A DNA stretch of 64,000 bases from Allomuricauda sp. NBRC 101325 (GCF_030268205.1 NZ_BSQF01000001.1:602649-666648), one strand, 5' to 3'. Shown: positions 27,801 to 36,236, numbered from the stretch's first letter. Notes: generated from the letters alone by a model not told the origin. Numbers and translations are program-made.

Positions 27801-28244
27801 CCAGATGATTATATCAACAATATAACCGAGCGTCTTAATCTTTACACCCAATTGAATAACGTAGAGAATGAAGAAGGTTTACAAAAATTTGAAGCCCAAC
27901 TTATAGATCGTTTTGGTGAACTGCCCGAACAAGCTATCGATTTGATGAACTCAGTCCGTATTAAATGGATCGCCACCCATATTGGTTTGGAAAAAGTAAT
28001 CATGAAACAGGGCAAGTTTATTGGGTATTTTATTGCCGACCAGCAATCCAGTTTTTATCAAAGTTCCGCGTTTACCAAAGTGTTGCACTATGCCCAAACA
28101 CATCCTCAATTGGTGAAACTAAAGGAAAAGCAGACCCGTAATGGGCTTCGTCTGTTGCTTACTTTCGACAGAATTACCAATGTGGAAAAGGCGTTGAAAG
28201 TTTTACAGCCATTAACTCCCCAAAAAGAAAATATTTCTGCTTAA
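24822..28244 (+). CDS. mfd: Transcription-repair coupling factor
   Basis: 1140 aa from the TTG at 24822 (1153 aa from ATG 24783, which lies upstream of the predicted transcription start). Mfd displaces stalled RNA polymerase and recruits UvrA. UvrB-like N-terminal module ('FYPGSYRRPYQIEE', 'FSVRGGIVDVFSF', 'YRIEFFGDEVDSIRTFD'), RNA polymerase-interacting domain ('LEIGDYVTHIDHGIGKFGGL'), SF2 motor with 'GDVGFGKTEVA', 'IVDEEQKFGV', 'TATPIPRT', 'HQMRGRVGRS', and the C-terminal D7 domain. About 22 residues (roughly 317-338) are encoded by a repeat-like segment and look like an in-frame insertion. Confidence 0.97.
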   Translation: MTKTPISQLFEQSPQLGKLRDTIAQTQNNTSDASRKINLKGLVGSSLSFLISETFKSAEAPFLLILNDKEEAAYHLNDLEQLIGEKDVLFYPGSYRRPYQIEETDNANVLLRAEVLNRINSRKKPAVIVTYPDALFEKVVTRKELDRNTQKIKLGDEISLDFLNEVLFEYQFKRVDFVTEPGEFSVRGGIVDVFSFSHDEPYRIEFFGDEVDSIRTFDVETQLSTDKVKKITIIPNVENKFTEEIRESFLKYISANTVVFTKNPALIYDRIDSFFEKAEESFAKLSKEIKHAQPKELFLDSALLKVQLQDYLCIEVGASAPLSSQNSDDRVTDRSRSDIFQFNTKPQPSFNKKFDILIDNLNENRDLGFSNYIFCSTEQQAKRLHDIFDEVDQTVHYQTIIFPLYQGFLDHDLKIACYTDHQIFERYHKFHLKNGYAKKQAITLKELNKLEIGDYVTHIDHGIGKFGGLQKIDVEGKKQEAIKLIYGDRDILYVSIHSLHKISKYNGKDGAPPKIFKLGSAAWKNLKQKTKARVKKIAFDLIQVYAKRRLEKGFQCAPDSYLQYELEASFLYEDTPDQEKSTQDVKKDMESERPMDRLVCGDVGFGKTEVAIRAAFKAVDNGKQVAVLVPTTILAFQHSRTFRERLKEMPVTVEYLNRFRTAKEKKDVLERLAAGKVDIIIGTHQLVNKNVQFKDLGLLIVDEEQKFGVSVKEKLRSIKQNVDVLTLTATPIPRTLQFSLMAARDLSVINTPPPNRYPIESQVIRLNEEIIRDAVSYEIQRGGQVFFIHNRIENIKEVAGMIQRLVPDAKIGIGHGQMEGKKLESLMLSFMNGEFDVLVSTTIIESGLDVTNANTIFINNANNFGLSDLHQMRGRVGRSNKKAFCYFITPPYEVMTSEARKRIEALEQFTDLGSGFNIAMKDLEIRGAGDLLGGEQSGFINEIGFETYQKILSEAIDELKENEFKDLYEEVEGDKEKVYVKELQLDTDFELLFPDDYINNITERLNLYTQLNNVENEEGLQKFEAQLIDRFGELPEQAIDLMNSVRIKWIATHIGLEKVIMKQGKFIGYFIADQQSSFYQSSAFTKVLHYAQTHPQLVKLKEKQTRNGLRLLLTFDRITNVEKALKVLQPLTPQKENISA
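25770..25836. repeat. Repeat R4, in frame inside mfd
   Basis: Two palindromic pieces, GGAGCTTCGG...CTCAGCTCC (25770-25793) and GGTCACTGATC...AGTGACA (25811-25836), resemble the intergenic CTTCGACTnnGCTCAG / GTCAnnnTGAC units. The stretch stays in frame and codes for about 22 Ser/Asp/Arg-rich residues between conserved parts of Mfd. Confidence 0.7.
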
Positions 28245-28249
28245 AATTA

Positions 28250-28288
28250 GATTCCGTGTTATGCTTCGACTACGCTCAGCATCCGCTT
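28250..28288. repeat. Intergenic repeat R5 between mfd and serine hydrolase genes
   Basis: Runs from GATTCCGTG to AAAATGAC with the middle TTATGCTTCGACTACGCTCAGCAT, a typical CTTCGACTnnGCTCAG unit. It fills the 56-bp gap of two convergent genes. Confidence 0.75.
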
Positions 28289-28300
28289 GGAAAATGACAA

Positions 28301-29458
28301 CTAAAAAGCCTCGTAAACCTGTTTTACAAACTCCCCAATTTTTGAAGGTTCCAACCAACGGGTCACGATGACCAATCCACTTTTTTGATCCACAACAATA
28401 AAATTACCCCCAAATCCAGCGGCGTAGAACACATGTTCGGGAACTCCATCCCAATGTCTACCACCTTGTTGGTTTAACCACCACATATAGCCGTAATTTA
28501 CATTGGGTACTGAAGGCGCAGTCGCTTTTTTGATCCAACCTTCACTGATAATCTGCTCCTCTTCCCATTTACCATTGTTTAAAAACAGTGTTCCAAAACG
28601 GGCCATATCTTCCGTGGAAATAAAAAGTCCAGCACCTGAATGCCCTCCACCGGTTACTGATTGCATTTTAACTCCATCGATTACTGTCCAAGCGTGGTCA
28701 TATCCAAACCATCTCCATGAGGTGGTGGCACCAATTTTGTCCATTACTTCCTCTTTGAGCACCATGGGAACAGGTTTTCTCCACACATGGGTAAGTGAAT
28801 AGGCAAGCACGTTTACGCGAACGTCATTGTATTCCATTACGGTACCTGGTTCATTTAGGGTTCTAAATTTCCAATCGTCCAGACCACCCTCACTTGGTGG
28901 ACGGTCTGCCCAATCCTTTCCGCCCCAAAGCTCTCCCGACCAATCGGAATTTTGCTGCAATAGGTGCTCCCAGGTTATTTTGGAATTGTGTTCCCCATCA
29001 AAAGTACCATCCCAAATATAGTCGCCCACTTTATCTTTGGTATCCTGAATCAATCGTTGGTCTTCAGCAAGACCGGCAACGGTGGATAAAAAACTTTTGG
29101 TCACACTAAAGGTCATGTCCACACGCTTGGTATCTCCCCATGAAGCCAAAACATATCCATTTTTCATGATCATTCCAGCTGGGCCACCACGCTTTTTGGT
29201 CGGACCCAATATTTGATGAAAAGGTTCCTTTTCAAAACCTTTTAAAATGGCAATTCGCAAATCCCTTGACCCCGAATATTCATTGGCATTGGCATATTCC
29301 ACTGCTTTATCCAAAGCTTTTTGGTCAACTTTAAATTGACCTTTTTCTGCAGTTTTCCATGTTTCGTAGCGGTCTGGAAAATTGATTTGTTGCGCATTGG
29401 TTTGAAGTGAAATTGTAAATGCAACAAGAAGTGCAATCGCAAAAAGCAAGTTTTTCAT
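28301..29458 (-). CDS. Secreted serine hydrolase, beta-lactamase/transpeptidase-like
   Basis: 385 aa from the ATG at 29458, which begins a clear signal peptide ('NLLFAIALLVAFTISLQTNA', then Gln). Class C beta-lactamase-like fold: active-site SxxK in 'MTFSVTKSFLSTVAGL' (Ser-Val-Thr-Lys), the YxN-like 'MEYNDVRVNVLAYSL', and 'GFGGNFIVVDQKSGLVIV' near the C-terminus (HxG/KTG-equivalent strand). Family members are esterases, peptidases or true beta-lactamases; this one cannot be assigned to resistance. The longer frame adding 8 residues lacks a better signal. Repeat R6 lies upstream. Confidence 0.87.
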   Translation of the reverse strand: MKNLLFAIALLVAFTISLQTNAQQINFPDRYETWKTAEKGQFKVDQKALDKAVEYANANEYSGSRDLRIAILKGFEKEPFHQILGPTKKRGGPAGMIMKNGYVLASWGDTKRVDMTFSVTKSFLSTVAGLAEDQRLIQDTKDKVGDYIWDGTFDGEHNSKITWEHLLQQNSDWSGELWGGKDWADRPPSEGGLDDWKFRTLNEPGTVMEYNDVRVNVLAYSLTHVWRKPVPMVLKEEVMDKIGATTSWRWFGYDHAWTVIDGVKMQSVTGGGHSGAGLFISTEDMARFGTLFLNNGKWEEEQIISEGWIKKATAPSVPNVNYGYMWWLNQQGGRHWDGVPEHVFYAAGFGGNFIVVDQKSGLVIVTRWLEPSKIGEFVKQVYEAF

Positions 29459-29558
29459 TTGTCGGAGGTTTGGTTTGGGCAAGAAAGGTAGTGATTGTTG
29501 CGGAATTTATCGACGCAACAACACTTATGAACATTTTAGCAACCATTTTTATGGAAGA

Positions 29559-29583
29559 GATTCCGTGTCAAGCACGGAATGAC
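29559..29583. repeat. Intergenic repeat R6
   Basis: GATTCCGTG...CACGGAATGAC, the reverse-complement form of the first unit in R2 (same CCGTG/CACGG arms), between the serine hydrolase and the DUF3352-like gene. Confidence 0.8.
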
Positions 29584-29591
29584 AGTAGCTG

Positions 29592-31565
29592 TTAAAATCT
29601 TTTCTTGTAGACTTGATTTCCGTCCTTATCATAATAACGCCAAGTACCAACTTGTGTATCATTTCGGAATCGACCTCGGATTTTTCGGGTTCCATCCGAA
29701 TAAAATTCCTCGTAACTACCGTGTTTAAGACCGTCTTTTAATTCAACCTCAAACAGCACATTGCCGTTGGCATATTTTTTACTGAAAGAATCTGCATTTA
29801 AATCGTTGGGATAAATAGGTTTCAAATTAAAAACTGCATCCGTGATTTCCGTTTCAGCCATGTTTGGAGTAGTTGACTCCAATTGCTTTGGAAGCTTGAT
29901 AGTCTTTTTTACTTCTTCCACATCCCGATAATTCATTACAAGCCTACTTTCAAAAAGATCATCCTCGGGAGTCAATTGTAATCCAACTTGAGGAAAGCAG
30001 ATAATAAAATCCTTGTTTTTACGCATTTTTTGTTTGGTCACCGCATCAGCCAAAGCATACATATTATCATACAACAAGGGCACATTGCTGTAGGCAAAAA
30101 CTGTGGATTCCGAATCAAATTGCTCTTCAAACTTTCTAAATTCCTCAGAAGATGACAAAGTTTCGTCTTCAACCACCTTATCAATTATACCCTTAAGGGT
30201 ATTGGGATTATCACTAAACACAACAAAGTCATCCATTTGGGTAAAATAGGGTTTATCAAACTCATTGAACCTACCACCCAAAAGCATTTTAAAGAATCCC
30301 TTGATGGAAAGAAAATTGATTTCGTATCCCTTATAATCCACTGCTTTGAACTTTACCGGCGTCTTCTTTCGAATTTGTTCGACCACAAAATCCAAATTTG
30401 TCTTGGCATCTTCTGCATTATTTGCTTTCAGCACCAATGCCAGATCATTTTTACCCTGGTTAATGTGGGATTTAATTTGAAGTACCCCGATTTCATCGCC
30501 AATCCAACTCACAAAATGCTCTTTTACATCGATTTTCAGGAACTTCTCTACCTTGGCAATCCCATCTTGATAACTTGCGAACTGTTCGGGATCACTTTGC
30601 TGTACTCTTTCAAAATTGGTGTAGAATTCCGAAAAACTGTCAAACCCATAACTCATATAAAGTGCCGTGGTGTTGGGCGCGATTTGAGGAATGGAACGTT
30701 CTGCCTTCCCTGATTTTTGAAGTGCTTCCAAATAAAATTCGTTTACAGCACTAATATTGGTATACCCGTTGGCCTTCAAGGTGCTGTTTTCATCCAAATC
30801 AAAATAAAAACCAGAAAACAAAAAGTTCTCACTTACCCGCTTTACCCAATCGGAAGGATTGTCCGAATACATTTTAATGTAATCATCAAAATAATGATAT
30901 TGGGTATACAATCGGAACAAATCCTCGTGCCCAACCTTTTGGTTGATTTCCAAAAAATTGAGATTTCGGCCCAAAATAGGTTCGTTGTATTGATCAATGG
31001 AAGCTTCCACCAAGGTATGGGTGTACGAGGCCACCAATTGATTTTTTATAAATGCCAAATGCATGGTTTCCTTGGTATCCCGGTCATGCACTTCCAAAAT
31101 TTCGTGCTCGTGATAGGTTCGTTTGCTCAAAACATACCCATCATCCAACAGGGTATTCAAATAAGTTTTGAGCAATTGAAGTTTGGCAATCCGTTTTAAG
31201 TCCAACACATAAAAAATCCCATAGTCTTTTGGGGAGATCATATGGATGGAAATAAAGAGTGAACGATCATCAAAAAACTCAAAGAGTTTATGATTGTCCT
31301 TAAAAATGGCATCTACCCGCTGAATGTTCTCGGTAAGATCCGAAAAGTAATCGTTCTTTTTTAGATGGTTCCAAGCTTTGCTCTTGCTGACCTTTTCCCA
31401 ACTTTCCACAGGTTGTTCCGATTCAATGATGAACACGGCATCCTGCGGAATCAAATAAATGGATTGAAGATTGGTTTTTGGAGAGAGTACAAATATGTAC
31501 ACCAAGTAGCACACATAAAGTGCAAACAAGGTCAAAATACCCCACAGAATTCGTTTTTTGGTCAT
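29592..31565 (-). CDS. DUF3352-like anchored protein with C-terminal MORN/YwqK-type repeats
   Basis: 657 aa. One N-terminal transmembrane anchor (about 5-27, 'ILWGILTLFALYVCYLVYIF'), then a long beta-rich extracytoplasmic region resembling DUF3352 proteins ('LIPQDAVFIIESEQPVESW', 'DDFVVFSDNPNTLKGII'). The last 60 residues form MORN-like/YwqK-type units ('GLKHGSYEEFYSDGTRKIRG', 'NDTQVGTWRYYDKDGNQVYK'). Function unknown; periplasmic side likely. Same strand as the ACT-domain gene upstream (73-bp gap). Confidence 0.75.
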   Translation of the reverse strand: MTKKRILWGILTLFALYVCYLVYIFVLSPKTNLQSIYLIPQDAVFIIESEQPVESWEKVSKSKAWNHLKKNDYFSDLTENIQRVDAIFKDNHKLFEFFDDRSLFISIHMISPKDYGIFYVLDLKRIAKLQLLKTYLNTLLDDGYVLSKRTYHEHEILEVHDRDTKETMHLAFIKNQLVASYTHTLVEASIDQYNEPILGRNLNFLEINQKVGHEDLFRLYTQYHYFDDYIKMYSDNPSDWVKRVSENFLFSGFYFDLDENSTLKANGYTNISAVNEFYLEALQKSGKAERSIPQIAPNTTALYMSYGFDSFSEFYTNFERVQQSDPEQFASYQDGIAKVEKFLKIDVKEHFVSWIGDEIGVLQIKSHINQGKNDLALVLKANNAEDAKTNLDFVVEQIRKKTPVKFKAVDYKGYEINFLSIKGFFKMLLGGRFNEFDKPYFTQMDDFVVFSDNPNTLKGIIDKVVEDETLSSSEEFRKFEEQFDSESTVFAYSNVPLLYDNMYALADAVTKQKMRKNKDFIICFPQVGLQLTPEDDLFESRLVMNYRDVEEVKKTIKLPKQLESTTPNMAETEITDAVFNLKPIYPNDLNADSFSKKYANGNVLFEVELKDGLKHGSYEEFYSDGTRKIRGRFRNDTQVGTWRYYDKDGNQVYKKRF

Positions 31566-31638
31566 TCCTTCAAAAGTGTCTTTTTCTTAAACGAAGGAGA
31601 TGCCCATTTAGTTTAGGAAACCCGTGGCAATGTGAATT

Positions 31639-32298
31639 TTATAAGGATTTTAGATCTTTAATGGTACGGAAAGCTACGTCCACTTGCTCATCGTTTACCA
31701 AAATGGTAAACTCATTGGTGGTAGAGATCACTTCATAAAGTACAATACCTTCCCATGCCAATCGCTGAAAAATGAAATAATAAATTCCGGGTACCGAAAC
31801 GTTCTCCGCAGGCAATTTCACAGTGATAGATGACAATCCTTCTGCCTTTTGGGTGCAGCGCTCTGTTTTGAAATATTTCTCCACAACACTGTCCATCACA
31901 TTGCTGATCACAATGTTGATCTCATTTACACCGCGCGAAGATGTATAAAACACATCTTGATTGTCATTGACCTCTTCCAACAACTTGGCCTGCTGCTCCA
32001 AAATGGTATCGGAAGCCAAAAAGGTATAATCGGAAAGGTTGGAACGAACGGTAATCTCACCAATATTCTTGAGCACCTTTACAATGCGATGGGTCGCCCT
32101 AAACTCCAAATCGTCAGACAAACGTTTCAAGGCCATCACAATAGCGCCATCTTTAACATCCTTGCCCAATTCTTCGGCGATTTCAGATTTTATCTGTCTC
32201 GACAATGATGTTAGGTTGATAATCCCCTGTGCCAAAGCTGTTTGCAGGAACGGCTTCTTCTTAATGTAGTGCTCAACTACCGCAGATATGGTTTTCAT
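31639..32298 (-). CDS. ACT-domain regulatory-like protein (often misnamed aspartate kinase)
   Basis: 219 aa. N-terminal helical region ('FLQTALAQGIINLTSLSRQI', like a winged-helix), then two ACT-like units (about 75-135: 'GEITVRSNLSDYTFLASD'; about 150-219: 'SSITVKLPAENVSVPGIYYF' and 'VISTTNEFTILVNDEQVDVAF'). The C-terminal part resembles the ACT region of aspartate kinase, which is why such proteins are labelled so, but there is no kinase domain (no KFGGTS). Probably a small-molecule sensor; ligand unknown. Confidence 0.75.
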   Translation of the reverse strand: MKTISAVVEHYIKKKPFLQTALAQGIINLTSLSRQIKSEIAEELGKDVKDGAIVMALKRLSDDLEFRATHRIVKVLKNIGEITVRSNLSDYTFLASDTILEQQAKLLEEVNDNQDVFYTSSRGVNEINIVISNVMDSVVEKYFKTERCTQKAEGLSSITVKLPAENVSVPGIYYFIFQRLAWEGIVLYEVISTTNEFTILVNDEQVDVAFRTIKDLKSL

Positions 32299-32350
32299 TA
32301 TTCATTGGTTTTGAGCAAAAATAACATATTGTTATAAAACAAACAAATGG

Positions 32351-32710
32351 TTAGAAAAAATAAAATGCGCTTTCAAAGTGCTCAATTTCAAAATTTTCCC
32401 TATTTTTAACCACAGTAATTACATCAAATCGCACCTCGACATCCAAGTCATTTTCCTCCACAAAATGGTTGGCCGCCAGGGTTAAAAGTTTCACTTTTTT
32501 AGGGTGGATCACTTCTGAAATATCTTCCAAAAAGCCCTTGTTTCTTGACTTTACCTCCACAATCACCAAAACATCGTCCTTTCTGGCAATGATATCGACC
32601 TCAGCTTTTTGAAAGCGATAATTCTGGACACAAATTTCATATCCAGAAGCAAGCAAATGATCCTTTGCAATTTTCTCACCAAGTTTCCCAAAATTGTTAT
32701 GATTTCCCAT
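32351..32710 (-). CDS. YraN/UPF0102 family predicted endonuclease
   Basis: 119 aa, full length. 'NFGKLGEKIAKDHLLASGYEI', then the PD-(D/E)xK-like core: Glu/Asp in 'AEVDIIARKDDVLVIVEVKSR' (ExK at the end) and 'KVKLLTLAANHFVEENDLDVEVRFDVI'. Resolvase/Holliday-junction-type nuclease fold; cellular role unknown. Last gene of the minus-strand group; the start lies 171 bp from the divergent DUF1800 gene. Confidence 0.9.
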   Translation of the reverse strand: MGNHNNFGKLGEKIAKDHLLASGYEICVQNYRFQKAEVDIIARKDDVLVIVEVKSRNKGFLEDISEVIHPKKVKLLTLAANHFVEENDLDVEVRFDVITVVKNRENFEIEHFESAFYFF

Positions 32711-32881
32711 ACGTTAATTCAATTTTATAAAATTTTACGCATTTCGTCGAAAAATTTGGTAGTTCAAAGACATTGAAACGTTTAGGTTGTACTTTGTTGG
32801 CTCAATTGAACCACCCCAACACTAGCATAAACATATAGTTGACCCCAAAACTATGTACCTAAATTAACGCCAGAAATTGCT

Positions 32882-34393
32882 ATGGAGTACTTCATCAATT
32901 GTAATTCCTCTACTTTGGCGCCGTATACTACTCCATTGGATGAGTTACGTGCGGCCCACTTGTACCGAAGGCTAGGTTTTAGTGCCTCTGTTGACACCAT
33001 AAATGCCGCCGTGGGACAAACCGCGGGTACTTTGGTGGATGCGTTGGTCAATCAAGCTTTAGCTGCACCTTTGATTCCAGCACCCGAATGGGCCGATTGG
33101 AACAATGCCAATTATCCTGCCGATGATGATTTGGCAGGTCAAATGCGGAGAGCCCAAATTGAGGATTTTACAACCGCCTATGGAAACGCACTTTTGGACA
33201 ACGGCCTTAGAGACCGATTGAGTTTTTTCTGGAGCAACCATTTTGTGACCCAGTTGGAAACTTATAATTGTCCACAGTTCCTATTTTATTACATCAATTG
33301 CCTTCAGCGAAATGCCTTGGGCAATTTTAAGACCTTTACCAGTGAAATTGGGCTAACCAGTGCCATGCTCTATTATTTGGACGGGGTACGAAACAGAGGT
33401 AACAATCCAAACGAGAACTACGCCCGTGAGCTTTATGAGCTTTTTACATTGGGGGAAGGAAACAATTATACCGAACAAGACATCATTGAAACCGCAAAAG
33501 CAATTTCGGGCTATACCGAACGTGGCGAAGAAGGTTGTACCCAAGTAACTTTTGATCCTGCAGAATTCAATACAGAGAACAAAACCATATTTGGGCAAAC
33601 AGGAAATTGGGGGTACGATGATGTCATCAATATTTTATTCAACCAACGACCAGATGAAATCGGATGGTACATTTGCAAAAAGCTCTATGAGTTTTTTGTG
33701 CATCCAGATTCAACTAACGATGAAGGAGGAAATGCCCCTGAAATAATTGACGGGCTGGCCCAAACCTTTATCTCCAACAATTTCGAATTGGCACCAGTGT
33801 TGCGTCAACTATTTGAAAGCCAACACTTTTTTGATGAAACCACAATTGGGGTCATCATTAAAAGCCCTATCGACCTTTATTTCAATTTTTTAAAGGAAAC
33901 GAACTTTACGTATGACGATTCCGATGTACTGACCATGATCGATTCTTGTTCCTTGTTGGGTCAAACATTTTTTCAACCCCCCGAAGTGGAAGGTTGGCAA
34001 CGTGACCGACAGTGGATCAATACCAATTTTATAATCGGTCGTTGGCTTACCATGGAATTCTTTTTGGAAAGAGCCTTCCAAGATAACGATGAACAATTTA
34101 GAACCTTGGCGATGGATGCCGTTGGGGCTGCCGAAAGCAACACCAGCAATCCAGAAACCGTGGTAAGGGCATTGGTAAACAAGTTCACACCCAAGGGCCT
34201 TTTGACAGATGCAGATTTTGAGCGCGCTATGGATGCCTTCAAAATAGATGATGTTCCAGAAGATTATTATTCTTCGGATTACATTCCAGGCGGTAACGGA
34301 TGGTGGGTGCTTTCTTCAAGTATGGAAGTACCGACCCAAGTCTATGTTTTACTGCGCCACTTGTCCAGAGAACCCGAGTTTCAACTTAAATAA
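32882..34393 (+). CDS. DUF1800 family protein
   Basis: 503 aa. Recognised by 'AHLYRRLGFSA', 'DRLSFFWSNHFVTQ', 'NPNENYARELYELFTLGEG', 'DIIETAKAISGYT' and 'FFQPPEVEGWQ'. DUF1800 proteins pair with DUF1501 proteins across Bacteroidota and other phyla; the biochemical role is unknown, though association with cell-surface or secreted material has been suggested. No signal peptide is seen at the chosen ATG. Followed 11 bp later by the DUF1501 gene, so they are one transcription unit. Confidence 0.9.
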   Translation: MEYFINCNSSTLAPYTTPLDELRAAHLYRRLGFSASVDTINAAVGQTAGTLVDALVNQALAAPLIPAPEWADWNNANYPADDDLAGQMRRAQIEDFTTAYGNALLDNGLRDRLSFFWSNHFVTQLETYNCPQFLFYYINCLQRNALGNFKTFTSEIGLTSAMLYYLDGVRNRGNNPNENYARELYELFTLGEGNNYTEQDIIETAKAISGYTERGEEGCTQVTFDPAEFNTENKTIFGQTGNWGYDDVINILFNQRPDEIGWYICKKLYEFFVHPDSTNDEGGNAPEIIDGLAQTFISNNFELAPVLRQLFESQHFFDETTIGVIIKSPIDLYFNFLKETNFTYDDSDVLTMIDSCSLLGQTFFQPPEVEGWQRDRQWINTNFIIGRWLTMEFFLERAFQDNDEQFRTLAMDAVGAAESNTSNPETVVRALVNKFTPKGLLTDADFERAMDAFKIDDVPEDYYSSDYIPGGNGWWVLSSSMEVPTQVYVLLRHLSREPEFQLK

Positions 34394-34404
34394 CCCCATT
34401 ACCC

Positions 34405-36120
34405 ATGTGCGATAATCACAATAACCACAATACATCTCCACACAAAGGCCTTGAACATGATGGCCACGATTTGGAACACAAAAAATGGAGTAGACGCTCC
34501 TTTGTACAAGCTCTAGGGATTGCAGGGTCGGGCTCCATGTTCTTGGGAAGCCACTTGGTTTCGGCCTCGGCACCTTCACCACTAACTGCAGCTGTTGCGG
34601 CGGCAGAAACCGACAATATTTTGATCCTGATTCGTTTATCAGGTGGAAATGATGGTCTCAGTACCGTTATTCCGATACAACAATACGACACCTACGCCAA
34701 TGCAAGGCCCAACATTTACATTCCAGAAAGTAAAGTGTTGAAGCTTACCGACGATTTTGGGGTGCCTACCTATATGAGTGCCTTGGAATCACTTTGGGGC
34801 GATGGACAGTTTAAAGCTGTTCATGGCGTTGGGTACGAAAATCAAAGTCTGTCCCACTTTACAGGATCCGATATTTTTGCCAATACCGATTTGACCACAA
34901 CAGGTTTCTCAGGTGAAAATACAGGATGGATGGGTAGACATTTTGAACAATTGTATCCCGATTATTTGATTTCGCCCCCACCTGCACCTGCCGCTATTCA
35001 GATTGGAAATTTGGCCAACTTGGTGTTTCAGGGAGAAGAAACCAATTACGCCTTTGTGACCAATAATGTGGATCAATTGGAACAAATCGCTGCCACAGGC
35101 CTGTTTTATGATGTGGATGCCAGCACACCTTTTGATAATTGTATGTATGGCGACCAACTTCGCTTTTTAAGAGGGGTGGCGAACACTACTTACGAATATG
35201 CGGGCATCATACACGATGCGTATATGGCAGGTCAAAATCAAGTGGAATATCAAGATAATGGCTTTGCACGTCAATTGGCTTTGTTGGCAAGATTGATAAA
35301 GGGTAATCTAGGTACCAAAGTGTATATGATCTCCATGGGTGGATTTGACACTCATGGAAACCAGCCCATTGTGCACGAAAGGTTGATGAGCAATCTATCC
35401 GTGGCTATCAACAATTTTTACGAAGATCTATCCTATACCCAGCAAGATAATAATGTGTTGAGTATGACATTCTCAGAATTCGGACGACGAATTTTTGAAA
35501 ATGGTTCCAACGGTACCGATCACGGAAAGGCAGCACCGACCCTATTTTTTGGTTCTGGATTAAATGGAAGTGCCTTTGTAGGTGATCACCCATCTTTAGA
35601 TGAGCCGAACAACCGTGGCAACTTGGAGTATACCATGGACTTTAGGGATTTGTACGGAACTGTTTTGGCCGAATGGCTTTGTGTACCCAGAAATTTGGTG
35701 GAACAGCACTTGTTGGGGCACCCTTATCGCGGTATAGACCTTGGATTTAATTGTAGTGGAGAAACATTGGAAGACATTGCTATGGACAACGACCCACCAA
35801 TTTTACCCGAAACCCCACCAAGTCAAGACCCAAACAACCCTAATGTGGATATTTTGGATGGTATAGTGCATTCACCTTACTATCCAAGTTCCCGAGCACC
35901 GCATATCCATTTGGAGATGCCTGTTTCGGCCCACGTTGATATTGAACTCTTCAATATTTTGGGTCAACGCGTTGGAACTTTGTACAACGAAATTATGTTG
36001 GAAGGTTCCGTAGAAATCAATATTAGAGAACGAATGCGTGATAGCCTTTCCACCGGAAAATACATTTATCGCATTTCTGTGGGAGAGAAGAAAATGAGTA
36101 AATCCGTAATGATCTCCTAA
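34405..36120 (+). CDS. DUF1501 family protein with twin-arginine signal and T9SS-like C-terminus
   Basis: 571 aa. N-terminus is His-rich (six His in the first 25 residues) and then has a twin-arginine signal, 'SRRSFVQALGIAGSGSMFLG' with R30 R31. The middle is the alkaline-phosphatase-like DUF1501 fold ('ILIRLSGGNDGLSTVIP', 'MISMGGFDTHGNQ', 'TFSEFGRRIFENGSNGTDHG'). The last 80 residues look like a T9SS sorting domain ('VDIELFNILGQRVGTLYNE', 'STGKYIYRISVG'). Suggests Tat export, then possible T9SS surface delivery. Partner of DUF1800; function unknown. Confidence 0.9.
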   Translation: MCDNHNNHNTSPHKGLEHDGHDLEHKKWSRRSFVQALGIAGSGSMFLGSHLVSASAPSPLTAAVAAAETDNILILIRLSGGNDGLSTVIPIQQYDTYANARPNIYIPESKVLKLTDDFGVPTYMSALESLWGDGQFKAVHGVGYENQSLSHFTGSDIFANTDLTTTGFSGENTGWMGRHFEQLYPDYLISPPPAPAAIQIGNLANLVFQGEETNYAFVTNNVDQLEQIAATGLFYDVDASTPFDNCMYGDQLRFLRGVANTTYEYAGIIHDAYMAGQNQVEYQDNGFARQLALLARLIKGNLGTKVYMISMGGFDTHGNQPIVHERLMSNLSVAINNFYEDLSYTQQDNNVLSMTFSEFGRRIFENGSNGTDHGKAAPTLFFGSGLNGSAFVGDHPSLDEPNNRGNLEYTMDFRDLYGTVLAEWLCVPRNLVEQHLLGHPYRGIDLGFNCSGETLEDIAMDNDPPILPETPPSQDPNNPNVDILDGIVHSPYYPSSRAPHIHLEMPVSAHVDIELFNILGQRVGTLYNEIMLEGSVEINIRERMRDSLSTGKYIYRISVGEKKMSKSVMIS

Positions 36121-36148
36121 AGAAACAAGAACTATAATCCTCAATTTT

Positions 36149-36213
36149 AGGAAGCCTTCGATAGTGCACTCCATTTTCCAACTTGGGTCGCATTATTGGA
36201 GGTTTCCTTTTTT
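36149..36213 (+). terminator. Possible long-loop terminator after DUF1501 gene
   Basis: AGGAAGCCTTC (36149-36159) pairs with GGAGGTTTCCT (36198-36208), including two G-U pairs, followed by five Ts. The loop is long (38 nt), so confidence is moderate. Confidence 0.45.
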
Positions 36214-36236
36214 AGGAAGTATCCCGCTAAAATCAG

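Noticed and set aside
30237..31199. Two plus-strand frames (158 and 160 aa) opposite the DUF3352-like gene
   Set aside because: Antisense shadows; composition is Phe/Ile/His-rich as expected for the reverse of a Glu/Lys/Asn-rich gene.
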